NCBI GenBank assembly: GCA_022559985.1
Contig: JAFJTR010000030.1
Span: 62,001-126,000 of the forward strand
DNA from: Parastagonospora avenae f. sp. tritici 18332-5
Lineage: Eukaryota > Ascomycota > Dothideomycetes > Pleosporales > Phaeosphaeriaceae
Length of the DNA stretch: 64,000 bases
Direction: 5' to 3'
This document shows positions 31,008-43,408 of this stretch, in pieces. The notes under the pieces were generated by a model that was not told the DNA's origin, did not search any database, and saw only the letters and a program-made list of their open reading frames with translations. The translations under genes were made by a program, and so were the position numbers. Each line of letters starts with the position of its first letter. The stretch's first letter is position 1.

Positions 31008-31419
31008 ATAGATGGAGGATCTGGAGTCTTCAGCATGATTTCTCGATTATGGAGAAAAGGTGGATATAACGAGGATCTATGGCCTGGACTATGTGTCTTC
31101 CTGGAGGAGTACACGGTACTGTCTTGAATCGAAATTGCATCTCAGCCATTGACCTCCTCGCGTCGGTCAAATTGTGAACTCTCTACGTAGTACGAATGAT
31201 ACACGGCACCCATCATTAGTGCTCCCACTAGTCCGATCACCTCCACGCGGAGCGAATTCCGCAACCCGTACCTTCATACCAATTAGACCCTTAACCCCGC
31301 CTCCTTACAGCCGAAGTCGTGATGCAACTACGTCTTTACACGGCTATACAAAAAGGCCCCAACGTCGATATGTCTCTAACCTCTGCTACCTGTCCGTTCT
31401 CACATGCAAACGCTCCGCA
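31008..31419. other. Intergenic upstream of alcohol dehydrogenase
   Basis: About 410 bp. An in-frame extension of the dehydrogenase to ATG 31174 is open, but its residues are low-complexity and unlike the family, so it is treated as 5' UTR or promoter. Confidence 0.45.
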
Positions 31420-32722
31420 ATGTCCTCTGAATACACCATCTCATGTAAAGCCATAGTAGCTTCGGACCAACACACCTGGACGTGGACAGACCTCCTCACC
31501 CGCCCACCCAAAGAGGATGAATTCCTCGTCGAGATGATAGCTACGGGTGTATGTCACACAGACATCTCGGGTTATGGCGGGATATATCCGCGCGTGTTGG
31601 GTCATGAAGGTACCATTCAATCTACTATCAGAGCACAGCTGCCACACCATATACCTTCCTGAATAGCCTCAATACCTTGAAAGCATACCATGGATGGCCG
31701 GAAAGGCTTTGGGTATACCCAGCTTCACTCAACCACATCACATCATCCACACAAAACATCACTAACACACTCCAGGCGCCGGCCGCATTCTTCAACTCGG
31801 CTCGCCCTCCCAGTCCTCCAAATGGGCAATTGGCGACCTAGTCATATTATCAGCAGCGTCCTGCCAATCCTGCCTGTACTGCAAAACCGCCCACCCAGCC
31901 TACTGCACCTCCCACGCCGCCCTCACCTCCGGCGCCAACGAGCCCATCTTCTGCACGCCAGGCCCCAACCCGCGCATCATTGGCGGCGGATACTTCGGCC
32001 AGTCGTCATTCGCGTCGCCCGCACCCGTCAAGATCTCTTGTGCGGCAAATGTAACTCATTTGATCCGCGACAGTGAGGAATTGAAGAAGTATGCGCCGCT
32101 GGGGTGTGGGATTATGACGGGTGCCGGGGCGATCACGCATGTGGGCATGTGTGGGAAGGAGGATGTTGTCGCTGTCATAGGGCTGGGGGGCGTGGGTTTG
32201 GCGGGAATATGTGCGGCGAAGGAGAGGGGAGTGCGACACATCATCGCCGTAGATCTGCTAGAGAGTAGAATTGCGTTGGCGAAGGAGATGGGTGCGACGG
32301 CGGGCCTTTTATCTACTGCAGACGGCTTGAATAAGAGGGATTTGAGTGCTTCGATCAAGGAATTAACGCCCGAGGTATTGGGGTGCACGCATATCCTTGA
32401 TACGACGCCTTCGGTGGCGATTTTGGCGCAGTGTTTGGAGGCTCTGAGGAAGAATGGGATGGTGTTGCAGGTGGGCGTTAAGCCTGTGGGGGCGAGATTG
32501 GAGGTTGATTGCTTGAGCCATATGGTTAACGGGCGGAGGTTGGTTGGCGTGATTGAAGGGGATAGGGATCCGGTAGAAGCGTTGCCGGAACTTGTCAAGT
32601 GGGGGAGGAAGGGCATTTTGCCAGTGGAGAAGATGTTGGTTGAGTTTCCGGTGGAAGACTTCAAGACGGCGCGGAGTAAGATGGAGGAGGGAAGTGTGAT
32701 CAAGAGTGTGCTGATATGGTGA
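31420..32722 (+). CDS. Zinc-dependent alcohol dehydrogenase (aryl-alcohol dehydrogenase-like)
   Basis: Medium-chain zinc alcohol dehydrogenase, 378 residues, exons 31420-31609 and 31776-32722. GVCHTDISGYGG and VLGHEGAGRI hold catalytic zinc ligands (Cys, His-Glu), though the latter is completed only after splicing the 166 nt intron. SCQSCLYCKTAHPAYC carries the four-cysteine structural zinc site. The NAD(P) Rossmann motif is AVIGLGGVGLAG, with the acidic residue of AVDLLESR favouring NAD. GGGYFGQSSFA resembles benzyl/aryl-alcohol dehydrogenases. Substrate is inferred only. It is a lone gene without catabolic neighbours. Confidence 0.9.
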
Positions 32723-33266
32723 GAGCGTGGATGGTAGATGTGAAAGGCTGTATATCTTCAAGGTCCTTTCAGTACCTCATGACATACTGCAAAACTCTGG
32801 AGTCTATTCAGGCTCGCGTATCATTTGTCTGTGATCTGAGACATCAGATCAACAAAGCGCGCGCAGATTAGTGCAGAACCTGATGTGGCATTGTCCAATT
32901 TATCACATCTCAAAGTGGAGAATTCCACGAGCGTCATGCACATACTCGAATCACTCTCAAATTATACAAGTACGCCTTTCTAAACCGAGACAGCGACCGA
33001 CATGGAATGAAACTCGTCAAGCGACCAGTCAATGATTTATTACCGTAGTACTAATACACCAGTTTCACACCATCAAGTGTTTTGAAACGCCAATCCCAAT
33101 GCGAAGCTTACGGATACTTCCGTACCCTATTCCCCAGAGAGCCCGATATCCCCAACGCCTTGCTATGCATGAAGTGATAAAAGCAACCTACCATACCTTT
33201 TCTCTAGAACCAAGTAATCAAAACCAACCGGATGACAAAGTCATCCTCGACAGCACGTTTCAGTGC
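32723..33266. other. Intergenic, convergent 3' ends
   Basis: Between the dehydrogenase stop and the last TAF1 exon. No ORF of note, no repeat seen. Confidence 0.45.
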
Positions 33267-36200
33267 TCAAGAAGGCGAACCAGCAAACGAAGGCGTCGGA
33301 GCCGTTGTCGCAGGCGAAGCAGCAGTCGCATCTCTAAAAGTATCGCTCATCCTCTTCGAGCCGTTGAGGAGCGGGCAGAGCCTATCAGAATCCGTTAGCA
33401 AACTATTTGTCAAAGAAGACCGGGGATGAAGAGGACAATTCGCCTCAGGGCAGATATAGATGTAGGGTTCAAAAGGCAGTAGGGGCAGCGAGTAAAGAAA
33501 TCCGCGCGCACTTTTTGTTCGTCTTGATGTGTCCGACCTCTCCGCAATTGGCGCACTTCCTAGGCGTCGCGCCACCTTTGCCCGGGCCAGAAGACGCGCT
33601 GCCGTCGCCGCCTGTGTTCTTGTAGATGCCCTTTGCTTTCTCGCGGCCTTCGCGGCGCTCGATGTTACGGGCTAGACGAGCCATCTCCGCCTTCAGTTTG
33701 ACGACTTGTTGCTTATCGTATTCACTATCGCCAGTAGGCTTAATATCATCGAGGCGCATGTTCATTAGGCGCTCTTGCTTCTTGCGCTTGAGGTAGAGCT
33801 TGATGACTTCGGGATCCGTGATGGTCTCGACAACGTCTTCGTACTCGTCGTACTTGTTCTTGACTGTGCGGGTGATGCGTAGCTTCTTGCCTCGGGAATC
33901 GGCACCACTATTGCGCGAGTACTGAGACATGGTATCATCGTCAGCTCGCATGTGAGCTGGAGTGCCGACCTCTGAGCGTTGTCGGTTAACATTGCGCGCG
34001 GCAGCGGTCGAGTCAACGTCGTCTTCGATTTCAGACGGTGGATTAGCGGCGGAGAGCGAATCCTTCTGCTTGTTCCAGATACGCTTGATAGCATTCTCGT
34101 ACATTGACTGTTGCCGCTGGACGTTATAGCTGTGGCCTCCAAGCTCCTTCAGCTTCTTGGCATCGACACGGTCTGCTGCACTCTCTCCAACGTCACGGAA
34201 ACCACCCTTCATGGACACCTTGATGAAACTGAAACCCAGACCTTGGCCAGTCGGGTCACCTTCGCCATGGAGTTCGAGCATGGCTTTGCCGGCGCAGGCG
34301 TTGAGGAAGTTCTTCGTCGTGTTCCAAGGCGCCAACTTGACGTCCATGTTCTCGGCATCCTGCTCTTCCTCGTCATCCCTGATCTCGTTCGACTTGATAC
34401 CTGCGTCTTGCAGCTGCTTATCACCAGCGTGCATGGAGTCAATCAAACAAACATCCTCAGGTTTGATCCAGGTGCGCAGAATGGGCTCTTCTGGAATAGT
34501 TTCACCCGCCACAGGCTCCCAAGTGCCGATATCTTTCTGGTACTTCATGATTTCTCGCATGCGAGAACGATTCTGTGCAATCTCGGTTCCGGGCAGATGC
34601 TGCTTGATCATCTCGTTGCTAACCCAAGGCTGTCGATTACCCCTCTCCTTACCGCGTCTATATAGACGGAAGGCCAACATCTTGAGGCGCTTCTTCGATG
34701 CTTCCGTGACCTTGCGAGCATGCGTACCAGGCACTTCAACCGACGGGAATTGTTGACCAACAACCATGAGGTTCGGGATGTTGCGCATAAACCACTTGGT
34801 GCCATTAACACCAGTATGGCTTCGGCTGACTATGAAGTCGGTTGATTCTGGCTTGTGCTTGAACACAGGAGCGCGGTACATGGCGTTGTGCATCGTCAAG
34901 ACCTCTTGGCCAGGCTCGACCTGCCCAAACAATGAAAATGGGCTCTTGTCCTGGGGCAATAATACCGAAGTCTCGCCAATGCCATCGTCTCGCTTTGGTC
35001 GTGCGGTGTCTTCCATGTCCTTTCGGCGATAGTAGTTGATGATCTTGACTCCCATGCCAAAGTTGGACAGCGTTGTCGGATACTCTTCCGAGTACTCAGC
35101 AAGCAGCAGGTCAGAGTTGTCGCCAACGTTGAGATCTTCGGCAACAGCAAACGCTTCTGATGGTTTGAGGTTCTTCTTGTGCTTCCGCTTTTGGGATTTG
35201 AGCATGGAGATACCAGCTCGCTCTCCAGGCTTGAAGGTCATCGTAGGTCGATGGAATGAGCGCAGCTCGCGATCGTTCAAGTTGACCTTGTAGAACGGAT
35301 ACTGCAGCTTCAAGGCAGGCAAGGCGTGTTCCACGTTCATGTGCCCAATTGTGCTCCTGACCTTTTGCGTGCTGCTCTCCTTGAGCGCGTCGTATGCCTC
35401 GTCATTTGAGATATTGTATCGCTTGAACATCGGGTTCGCAAGACTACCACGATTGTCACGCTTGAGACCAAGACCGGCGCGAGGTTTCTGTGCCTCAGCA
35501 CTGGGTTGCTGAACATCGAGAAGAAGATGAGGGTCGTTCATATCGAGGAGAATCTTCTTGGAAAGTCGCGCGGTCTCAAGCTCTGGATCATCCCAGGACG
35601 GCAGATCCATATTGTCGTAGACCGTGAAGTTGATTCCCTCGTCACGAGTGTTGAGCCTCCGCTTCTTCGCTGGTACAGGACTCGTCCAACTCTGGTCCAT
35701 CTGATCGGGGTTGCTGTCTGGTGGCGTGATCGGCTCTCGCATATCGTCTGTAACAGTTGCTTCGCTAGTAGCATCTGGCAGGTCCCATTCCTCGCAAGCG
35801 ATCATGAGGTCGTTCCAGGAGACGTTTCCAATCGTCTCCTTATCGTCAAAGGTTTCGGTATTCTCAAGCTCCACTTGCTCGTCCGTCTGGCGAAGCTCTT
35901 CAGCATCGTTCATGATGTGTATAAGCCCGCCTTCTGCTTCCTCGCTATGTCGCGTAGTCTTGGTCGCAACGGCAGTTGGAGGAAGTCGGAAGCTCTTCTC
36001 CTGGTCGGACGCGAGATCGAGATTGGCTTTTGTAAAAAGCATAAGCTTGTTCGCCTTTTGCGGTATTTTAGGAATATAGTATGCGCGTTTCCGAGGTATG
36101 AGGCTGAAGAATCGTGGAGGCTTGTCGGGCTCAAAGTTCGGCCAGACCTTCTCAAATTCCTCTGGCGAGGTCTTGACGCGCTCCTCTTCTTCTTCCTCTG

Positions 36201-36762
36201 GCTTCCTAGGCCTGGCCGCTTGCGCGAATAGGGCCATCTGTTCGCGGTATTCGGGATCATCGTCCTCTTCCTCGACTTCCTGGGTCGCGCCATACGTAAC
36301 AGCACGGAATGTCGGCTGTCCTTGATTACCACCAGCACCTCGCGAACCGTCTTGTCCCGAACCGTGCGCACCCTCAATAGAGTTGAGAGGACGATCCTCA
36401 TGTTCACCATCTTCTGGCTCCGGATCCGAGTCGCCGAATAGTTCCCGCTCCATCGCATCGTCGTCAGCATCGGCATTCTCACCGGAACCATGCGCTGCAG
36501 TCCCGCTGAAGTCTTCCAGGTTGAAGCCGTCATCCTCGCCACTGCCACTTGCGAGCTCCTCATCAGGCAGGTCATCGTCGCCTATATCCTCGTAATCGAT
36601 CGCGTCCTCCGCCTTCTCGCCGCGGTCGAGCTCGCGGCTGTTAAGGTCGTCTAGGAAGTTTCCTCCACCTTCTGCGGCGGTCGCCTGTGCTTGCTGGAGG
36701 AGCTTATCGATGTCGTCGTCGGCCGGTAGGCCCCCGTTCGGGGCACCGTCGAAACCGTCCAT
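33267..36762 (-). CDS. TFIID subunit TAF1
   Basis: Largest TBP-associated factor, scaffold of the general transcription factor TFIID. Exons 36762-33512 and 33381-33267 give 1,121 residues. The N-terminus (LPADDDIDKLLQQAQATA) is acidic, like the TAND region that contacts TBP. The central region (DNRGSLANPMFKRYNISNDE to PNLMVVGQQFPSVEVPG) matches the conserved TAF1 core. LKAEMARLARNIERREGR precedes a C-terminal zinc knuckle, CANCGEVGHIKTNKK. The last exon completes this as KKLCPLLNGSKRM, as in other fungi; a 130 nt intron with GTGCGC donor interrupts it. No bromodomain is present, as in yeast. The start is taken at MDGFDGAPNGG, not at the upstream in-frame ATG 36819. Confidence 0.92.
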
Positions 36763-37811
36763 GGTTGCGCGTGTGGTAAGACTGGTTGAGAGCGAAGTTG
36801 AGGTGAGGTGATCTCTCAAGTGAGAAAATTTTTATATGAGGGCGCACTATCTGCCAGCGGAGAACCGAGGTGCACCGGAGGGTGAGTGAAAGCTTGGGGA
36901 TGAGTAGTCCGTCATCCAAGCTGTCCCCGCGATCGGCGTTGTCGCGAGAGGTGTGTATACAGCGATCCTGGCGCGATGGGTATTTCGAACTGTCCCAGGT
37001 AGATCTGTCGGAAGCGTACGGGTCGTGGTGTCGATAATGCCCGTGGGCACAGCTGTCGTGTAAAGGTGATGAAGGTCGCGGCGGAGACCTGGTCGCGAGT
37101 GAGGCTAGCGCGTTTCTAGAACCAATCACATCAACATCCATCGACAATAGGAATGCTTTGTTCTGACGAAAAGGCTATCTGACTTTCTCCTACATATGGT
37201 ATCTAGTACAGATTGCTTAACTGTTCATTTGCTCAAAGGACGAGAATTCGCCTCACGTGCTGAGTCCTCGCCAGGGACTGCTCACGGTAAAGCTCGAGTA
37301 GCGACCACCATATGCTCCACAAGCACACACAGAATGAAAGAAGCAGTTTCATTGATTTTTTTGATTCCATCTATCTACCCAAGATCCATCATTCCTAGGC
37401 CACCCATATTCAACTCCCATCCAGATACCCTCGCGGCCCAATCCACCAATATTACCAACCACTAAAAGCTATCCTACAAGAAGAGGCAGACAAGCATCAC
37501 ACCCATGCAAAAGCAGCACAAAAGAAACAAAGGAGAACGAATATAAGATTCTACTCCCTTTCCATACGTCCGTTAGGCTAAGAAGACATACATGGGGCGA
37601 GAAATAAAACAACAACAAAAGGAAACTGCGAGCCCCAATCACCACGGGTAGATGGAGGTGATGCGGTAGCTCATGGTATCATGCATACGCGCCGCAAGTA
37701 GCAACAAAAGAAGAGTCCAGAGGCTTCAGCTATGCAACGCTGGGTGGGGTAAGATTGTGGTCCCGGATATTGGTGTGATGGAATGGGTAAGAAAGGGAAT
37801 AATGCAACAGC
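36763..37811. other. TAF1 promoter and PI4P 5-kinase 3' flank
   Basis: About 1.05 kb between two genes on the same strand. The kinase-proximal half is A-rich on the plus strand and free of long ORFs; a 147-codon minus frame starting at 37147 is an out-of-frame overlap with TAF1's 5' end and is not counted. Confidence 0.45.
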
Positions 37812-40800
37812 TCAGCCTACGCGAATAGTCGTATCCACATCCAAAGGTGTACGCGGTAGCTCCTTGTTCCTTGCTGGACTTCTTCCCCTCTTCTCCTTGG
37901 GTGGCGTGGGAGGACCTGAGTGACGATGCGAGAAGGGCTCGTCCTTTGGTGGGGTAGGTGGCCGTCCTCCGCTAAGCGCTGTACCTGTACCAGAGTCCTT
38001 TGGTGGAGTTGGTGGTGGTCGTCCGGGGTTTTCGTCTCTCGGTCGCGACCGCGAGCGGACAGGAAGGCCGAGGAGCGTGTTCTTGAGCGGTGGCGCTGGT
38101 GGAGAAAGAGCGTTGTCTCCATCAGAAGCACTGCGATTGCTGCGCCCACCTACGCTGGAGGACTCCCCCGCTTCTTCAACTACCGGAAGTGTGGTGCCTA
38201 TCTCTCCTCGCTCAGCAGATGGACTACGTACTACCCTCATGTCACGATTCGGAACGTCTTCTTCGCTGCGACCGCGCTGTCTCGAACGCTCAGCCTGCCA
38301 TTCCGCCTTTTCCATGACGCGATCGGTCGTGTGCTGCTGTGACGCATCGGAGTTGATACCGGTAATGATGGGTTCGTTCTCGACACGGGCAGCTTCGTGC
38401 TGTTTTTCCCGTTCGGCAGCTTCTTTCGTCTTAGTGACACCACTGATGAATCTCACAAAGCGGTCGCCGTATCGTTCAGGGGGTATGGCTGATATTTGTG
38501 ATTCGGTGTTCGCGAGGCCTTTGATGAAATGCTCCATACGCTTGATGACAGAGTACTACAGAGTGTTAGCTGGCTGCCCAAGAGCCTCCAATTGTTTCGA
38601 CTTACGTGTGTGAGACAGTCAATGATACCGAGATAGTAAATCTCCTCACCCGGCGCGTCGTCCTCATGTGTGGCCCGGAAGCCACCGTCATCAGAATAAA
38701 AGTAGAAGTTGCGCTTAGGATCTTGCAACTCGTCGGGCATCTTGCTAGATGTCTGTTCCATGGGCACTGGCTTCTGTGTCTTGACCATTTGTCGCAGCTC
38801 CCTCGCTTTGCGCGAAGCCTCCAGCTTTGATGGCGTCCGCACAAGCATGTTAGGCTGTGGATCTTCCGCAGCCTCACCACCGGGCTGGAAGACTTTCAGA
38901 GTCTTGTCCCGCAAGTTTTCCTCGTTGCCCCTTTCTAAGTCGTGGATGCCGACCAGAAGCGAGTAGTCCATGATGTGCAGGCGCTGCAGTAATTTCACAT
39001 CCTTCTGCATCTGCTCAATAAACATCCTCTTCTTTGTTGGGCCAAATTCTAGATGCAAGTCTCGTCGCAGCCAGTTTAGATCCTTGAGTGTCGCACGAGG
39101 GTTTGCTTCTAGTTCCTCTTCCTTAAAGTCTCGCCCAATGGTAGAACCCTTGAGATCAAATGTGCGGTGGATATCTCGATGAGGGGGGAATAGGTTGTTC
39201 ATGACGACGAAATGGATCTTGCGTCCGTAGGGTATCTTTACGCGATGTAGACCGTAAAACTGGGAGAGGAGAGTGTTCGGGTTCTCCTGGACATGATTGT
39301 AGTAGTCCTTGAGAATCTTCCGCAGGAACTTGTGCTCGGCGTGGTGAATGGTTTTGATGATGTACTTGTAATCACGAGAGAAATAGAAAAAGCTGCCACT
39401 CTTGCCGGGCGAGCCCAGCTCGGAGAGGATGTATTTGCTTGTTAACGATACGAGGTAGTCGGCAGGATCCAGCTTGAAGGTAGAGCGGAGGTGGCGGAAG
39501 ACCCATGGAGCGTAGTCCTTGAACTTGAAGTCGTACTTTGCGGATGGAGTGAGCTCGTTGCCCGTACTAAAAGGTTGTTAGTTGATGAAGCAAAAGACAA
39601 ATCGTACAGGCCACCCAGACTCAAGAAAGCTAAATTCCAACAAGTGCTTGACGAGATGAGGAAAGCCTGATGGCACGTACATGTCAAACGAGAACTTGTG
39701 CTTCGCGTCGAAATCGGCATCGGTCAGGTCGCGGTCCATCTTGGCGTTTGTGCGCGAGACGGTGAAGCGGATGCCGGTAAGCATATTGTAGGCCGTGACC
39801 CAGTTGACGTGGTGCTGGTCGACTTTGGTCCCAACGACTACGCGGTCATCGTCCTCGTCCTCTTTTCTCTTCCTCTTGCTTGCGCGCTTCTGTCGGATGT
39901 GTTCGGCCCATCGCGCCGCATCGTCGTCCTGAGGCACCTCGTCTGGGTGCATCTCAGAGTTCACTGATCGTGTGGTCCTACGCACAAGGGACATGGACCC
40001 TCGCCGACGCCCTCCAGACGTGGGAGAGAAGCGACCGCTCGCGGAGACGACGTCGTCGGTGTTATTTTGGGTGTCGCGAGCGCGTGCAGTGGCGAGCTTG
40101 GGGACCTCGAGGGTGTGGCGCTGCTGCAGACGGTAAGGATGTTGCGATGGCGCTGGGGCGTTGTGGTTGAAGGCCGGCGGCGAGGAGACGCGATGCGCCG
40201 AGGTGGGCACCTGCAGGTTGGCAGGCACATCGCCAGACTGAGGCTGCTGCGCGCTCCCTGGGCTCGACACCATGCCGACGTGCGGCACAAAGTCCTTACT
40301 GGCTTCCTTGGTGCCGTCGAACGAGTCCAATTGGCCCAGCTTAACGTGCGTGGTGCCGGAGCGGTCCTTGGTTTCGCTGCTGTGTATCGATGCAAAGTAG
40401 CCGTCGTCTCGGTTCGGCATGTCGCCCGAGTTTTCGCGCCTGTCTACCGAGTTGTAGAGGCTCTGCGACTCCCTGCTCCTCCGCGATGGTGTCTCGTCTT
40501 GCGATAACCGCTTATCTATGCTCGTCCGCTGGGCAGGGCGCCCATTGGGGACCGACTGCATTGGCGACCCATTGGGGCCGTTTCCGTTCATCTTGGCTGT
40601 GTTCCCGTTCGAGAGCCTCACTCCATTCTCCCACCCCGCGGGCGACTTGTCCAACGAGGTGCGCGTGGGCAGACTGAAGTTGGGGTGCGAGCTGGCGTGG
40701 TTCGGGCGGTCGGTGGTGGAGTCGGCCGCATACGGGGGCATTATCTGGGACTCATGAATGGTCACGCTCATCAAGGAGGCAGTCTTTCCTCCTGGAAGCT

Positions 40801-41083
40801 GCGCCTGAGGGGTTGTGGAAGCCAGCTTGGGGCTTGCAGGGCGGATGTGGCTGGAAGACGCTATGTTGCTGGAGAGATGGTGTTGATGACGGTGCTGGGC
40901 GGCTTCAGTGGGACGATACGGTCGAGGATAGGAGCGAACAGCGGCACCCTCAACAGCCTCTTCGTATTTAGGATAATGGTACAAGAGTCGCAAGAATGGC
41001 AGCGCGGTGTGCTGGAGAATGGACGGGAGTTGTGACGAGTTTCCGGACAGCCGTCTTTGCTCCTTGGCACGATGCAGGTGCAC
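37812..41083 (-). CDS. Phosphatidylinositol-4-phosphate 5-kinase (Mss4-like)
   Basis: Makes PI(4,5)P2 from PI4P at the plasma membrane; controls actin and Rho signalling. Exons 41083-39681, 39566-38606 and 38555-37812 give 1,035 residues. Residues 1-420 are Ser/Pro-rich and disordered, with a basic patch RQKRASKRKRKEDEDD. The kinase domain is recognised by NELTPSAKYDFKFKDYAPWV, YKYIIKTIHHAEHKFLRKIL (ATP-site lysine), NNLFPPHRDIHRTFDLKGS, HIMDYSLLVGIHDLE and GIIDCLTHYSVIKRMEH. The last 110 residues contain three PPTPPK motifs (SH3-like ligands). The start is uncertain: MSVTIHESQIMPPYA at 40771 is an alternative. Confidence 0.92.
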
Positions 41084-42199
41084 GACCCCCGTAACCTGGA
41101 ATCGACTTGCGAAGCAGCACTTGATACCGAGACGACAATCAATTCTTGCGATTGCTGATACAGCAGGTTCAAGCTATGTCATGTCATACAATACGATGAG
41201 TCTGCGATGAATTCACACAGTCACTTCAACCCCACATCTTTTCTGCTGGCTGTTCCCAGGGGAACATGCGCCGTCGTAGCTGGAAATTGGGAGCTGTGAG
41301 CCTTTCTAATTTGGGAGAGTCGCGCTGCATGCTGCGCCACAGACATTTCCAGAAGTCCGGCACCCCGGCTTGGGCGCCTCCGCGAGCGGCGTCTTGTCTC
41401 TACGCCTCACTTTACACGACGACTCCTGAGGATTGACACACGCAGTCATGATAGGGGAACACGGCAACTCTCTGAAATGTTGGACGCCTATAAAACTGAC
41501 CGCCCCTGTAAAACGCGTTCCCGGCTCAGGCGGGAGCGCGTATAGAGCTTTGGACAGCTGAAATGAGGGCAGCTCTGCGTGGCGCTATGCTGGCACTTGC
41601 GCGCAACGAGATTGGCATGAGGGGTGACGTCGGCGTCTTTTCGTCCGTGAAACATGATTTGACCGCGGCATTGTATCGACTCTTGCTTCATCGATGCGCG
41701 ACTTTTGTACTTATGCCAGGTCTGACAATTCCACATTTGTTTTGGCACGAAAAGCGCTTGTTGCTTTTCATTCAGATAGTCATATGGCATGGTATGTACA
41801 AACAGACTATCGAAAGAAGAAGTATTATACATTATACTACGCACACCGTTGTTCATACATGAATCGTGTGAGGAATTATGAGTCGACATGGTAATAAGTG
41901 ACTCCTTGCATGGCCGCCTTGCTGGTAGACGGTGAGACAAAGAACATACGCCATGTGCACTGTGCTCTTTCCAATGTAGCATGCCTTGTTTGCACTGCTG
42001 TAGCACATGTAGACCGGATTTCACGATCCACAATCTCGAGGTCGACCAACACCTTCGCCGCAGATGTATCTCCCGTTACGTCAAGGCATCACAGCTGCAA
42101 TGTGACGTATATCATGGTACCCCGTGCAGTGTAGTACTTCTCTGTGCGGGACGAGTTGGGATGGTGTGGGGGTTCGATGGAGTCGAGCAGGAGCGAGTA
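41084..42199. other. Intergenic, PI4P 5-kinase promoter
   Basis: About 1.1 kb between two minus-strand genes. A 181-codon minus frame (41488-42033) has Cys, His and Met scattered without domain signatures and no clear splice context, so it is not called. Confidence 0.45.
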
Positions 42200-43408
42200 T
42201 CATCCGCAATCGATACGATGCTGCTCGCCAGAGGCAAGACTGACCACGTCCGTCCGAGTGGGTTTTCGCCGCTTGTTGTCATGGCCTTCCTCTAGCATCC
42301 TCTTCACCTCGTCAACAGCGAACTGGCCGATGCGTGTTTGTTTCACCGCCCACCCACGATTGTCTTTATCAGCGTCATGCGCTGATATCCAAGCTTTGGC
42401 GTAGAGACTCTTCGCAATCTGCAATCCACCAGGCGAGCCAGTCGATATGTTTCCGCCCAGCCACCATGGATTCTCCACGCAATCAAAGGAATGCATGAGT
42501 GCTGTGAGAGGCAGGGCTGATTCTTGTACGAGGTGAGATGAAGCGTATGGTCGGATAGTCTCGTACGACACTCCATGAGGCGAATAGATGACAGACAGGG
42601 TCTTTTCGCGATCGTTGTACGGTGAAGGGCAAATTGTCATAGGTGACATCGGGGTCCTTGGAGTTGCAGGCGGGCTCATGGGCAGATCGATATAGTGTCC
42701 TGGACTGCGCATCGACAATGGAGTACATGGTGGACGATAAGTAATGCCGATCGCGTGGTGCAAAGCTGTAACGTCACGCTTCGCTGGGAGCCATGATAAG
42801 GTAACCTCTCCACAGGTCCCTCGAGGTGTCGGCGGTGGCAAAACGACGCGATATACGGATCTGTCATCGCCTTCTATGTACCTGGGTAGCGCTTGGACAA
42901 ACTCTGGGCGGAAGTGGTTCCATGAATTGATCTTCTTGACAGCTGCTGGGGTGGCGAATATAGTGGACTCGCAGTCAGATGGCAATTGACGCAGTGTCTC
43001 CTCGTGACAATGATCCGGTTTGTGCTGCGAGATGAGGATAACATCTGGCTCAAGGTCAAGCTCCTTGAGAGACGAGATACATGGCTGGCTCTTCTGCTCC
43101 GAGTGCGAGAAGATGGAGTTGAGGATGATTGAAGGCCCAACAATCCACGGATCTACCAGGATGGAGAACGAGCCGGGGAAACAACCTGGAGACGAGAGCG
43201 GAGCCACTGGGGGATTGAATATGAGGAGGAACGACGTGTCACCGTTGAGTGATTTGATGGTCAGGGACATGGCCACGCATTTGCAAGGTGCAGTCCCGTG
43301 TAAGACTGAAGCTGTAGAACGACATGAGGGGACATGGCAGCCAGGTTGCCAGGAATTGAGGACGTCAGCCGTCTCGCGTGGATAAAGATAGGACTTGATT
43401 GACGCCAC
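42200..43408 (-). CDS. Metallo-beta-lactamase-fold protein with degenerate metal motif
   Basis: Intronless frame of up to 402 residues. SILVDPWIVGPSI, PDVILISQHKPDHCHEETLR and TIFATPAAVKKINSW follow the order of strands seen in metallo-beta-lactamase-fold hydrolases. The metal motif HxHxDH is replaced here: aligned on the final Asp-His, the two first histidines read Gln and Lys, so zinc catalysis is doubtful. A Pro-rich insert (PPATPRTPMSPMT) breaks the domain, and VIYSPHGV holds a later His. The start may be the internal Met47 (43270), MSLTIKSLNGDTSF, since the first 46 residues look unstructured. Function unknown. Confidence 0.72.
   Translation of the reverse strand: MASIKSYLYPRETADVLNSWQPGCHVPSCRSTASVLHGTAPCKCVAMSLTIKSLNGDTSFLLIFNPPVAPLSSPGCFPGSFSILVDPWIVGPSIILNSIFSHSEQKSQPCISSLKELDLEPDVILISQHKPDHCHEETLRQLPSDCESTIFATPAAVKKINSWNHFRPEFVQALPRYIEGDDRSVYRVVLPPPTPRGTCGEVTLSWLPAKRDVTALHHAIGITYRPPCTPLSMRSPGHYIDLPMSPPATPRTPMSPMTICPSPYNDREKTLSVIYSPHGVSYETIRPYASSHLVQESALPLTALMHSFDCVENPWWLGGNISTGSPGGLQIAKSLYAKAWISAHDADKDNRGWAVKQTRIGQFAVDEVKRMLEEGHDNKRRKPTRTDVVSLASGEQHRIDCG

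Noticed and set aside
33232..33429. Small plus-strand ORF at the 3' end of TAF1
   Set aside because: Antisense to the last TAF1 exon and its intron; no promoter or family support.
36704..37147. 147-codon minus frame overlapping the TAF1 start
   Set aside because: Out of frame with TAF1 and overlapping its conserved N-terminal coding sequence.
41488..42033. 181-codon minus-strand open frame
   Set aside because: No domain, no splice context and composition not protein-like; sits in the intergenic between PI4P 5-kinase and the MBL-fold gene.
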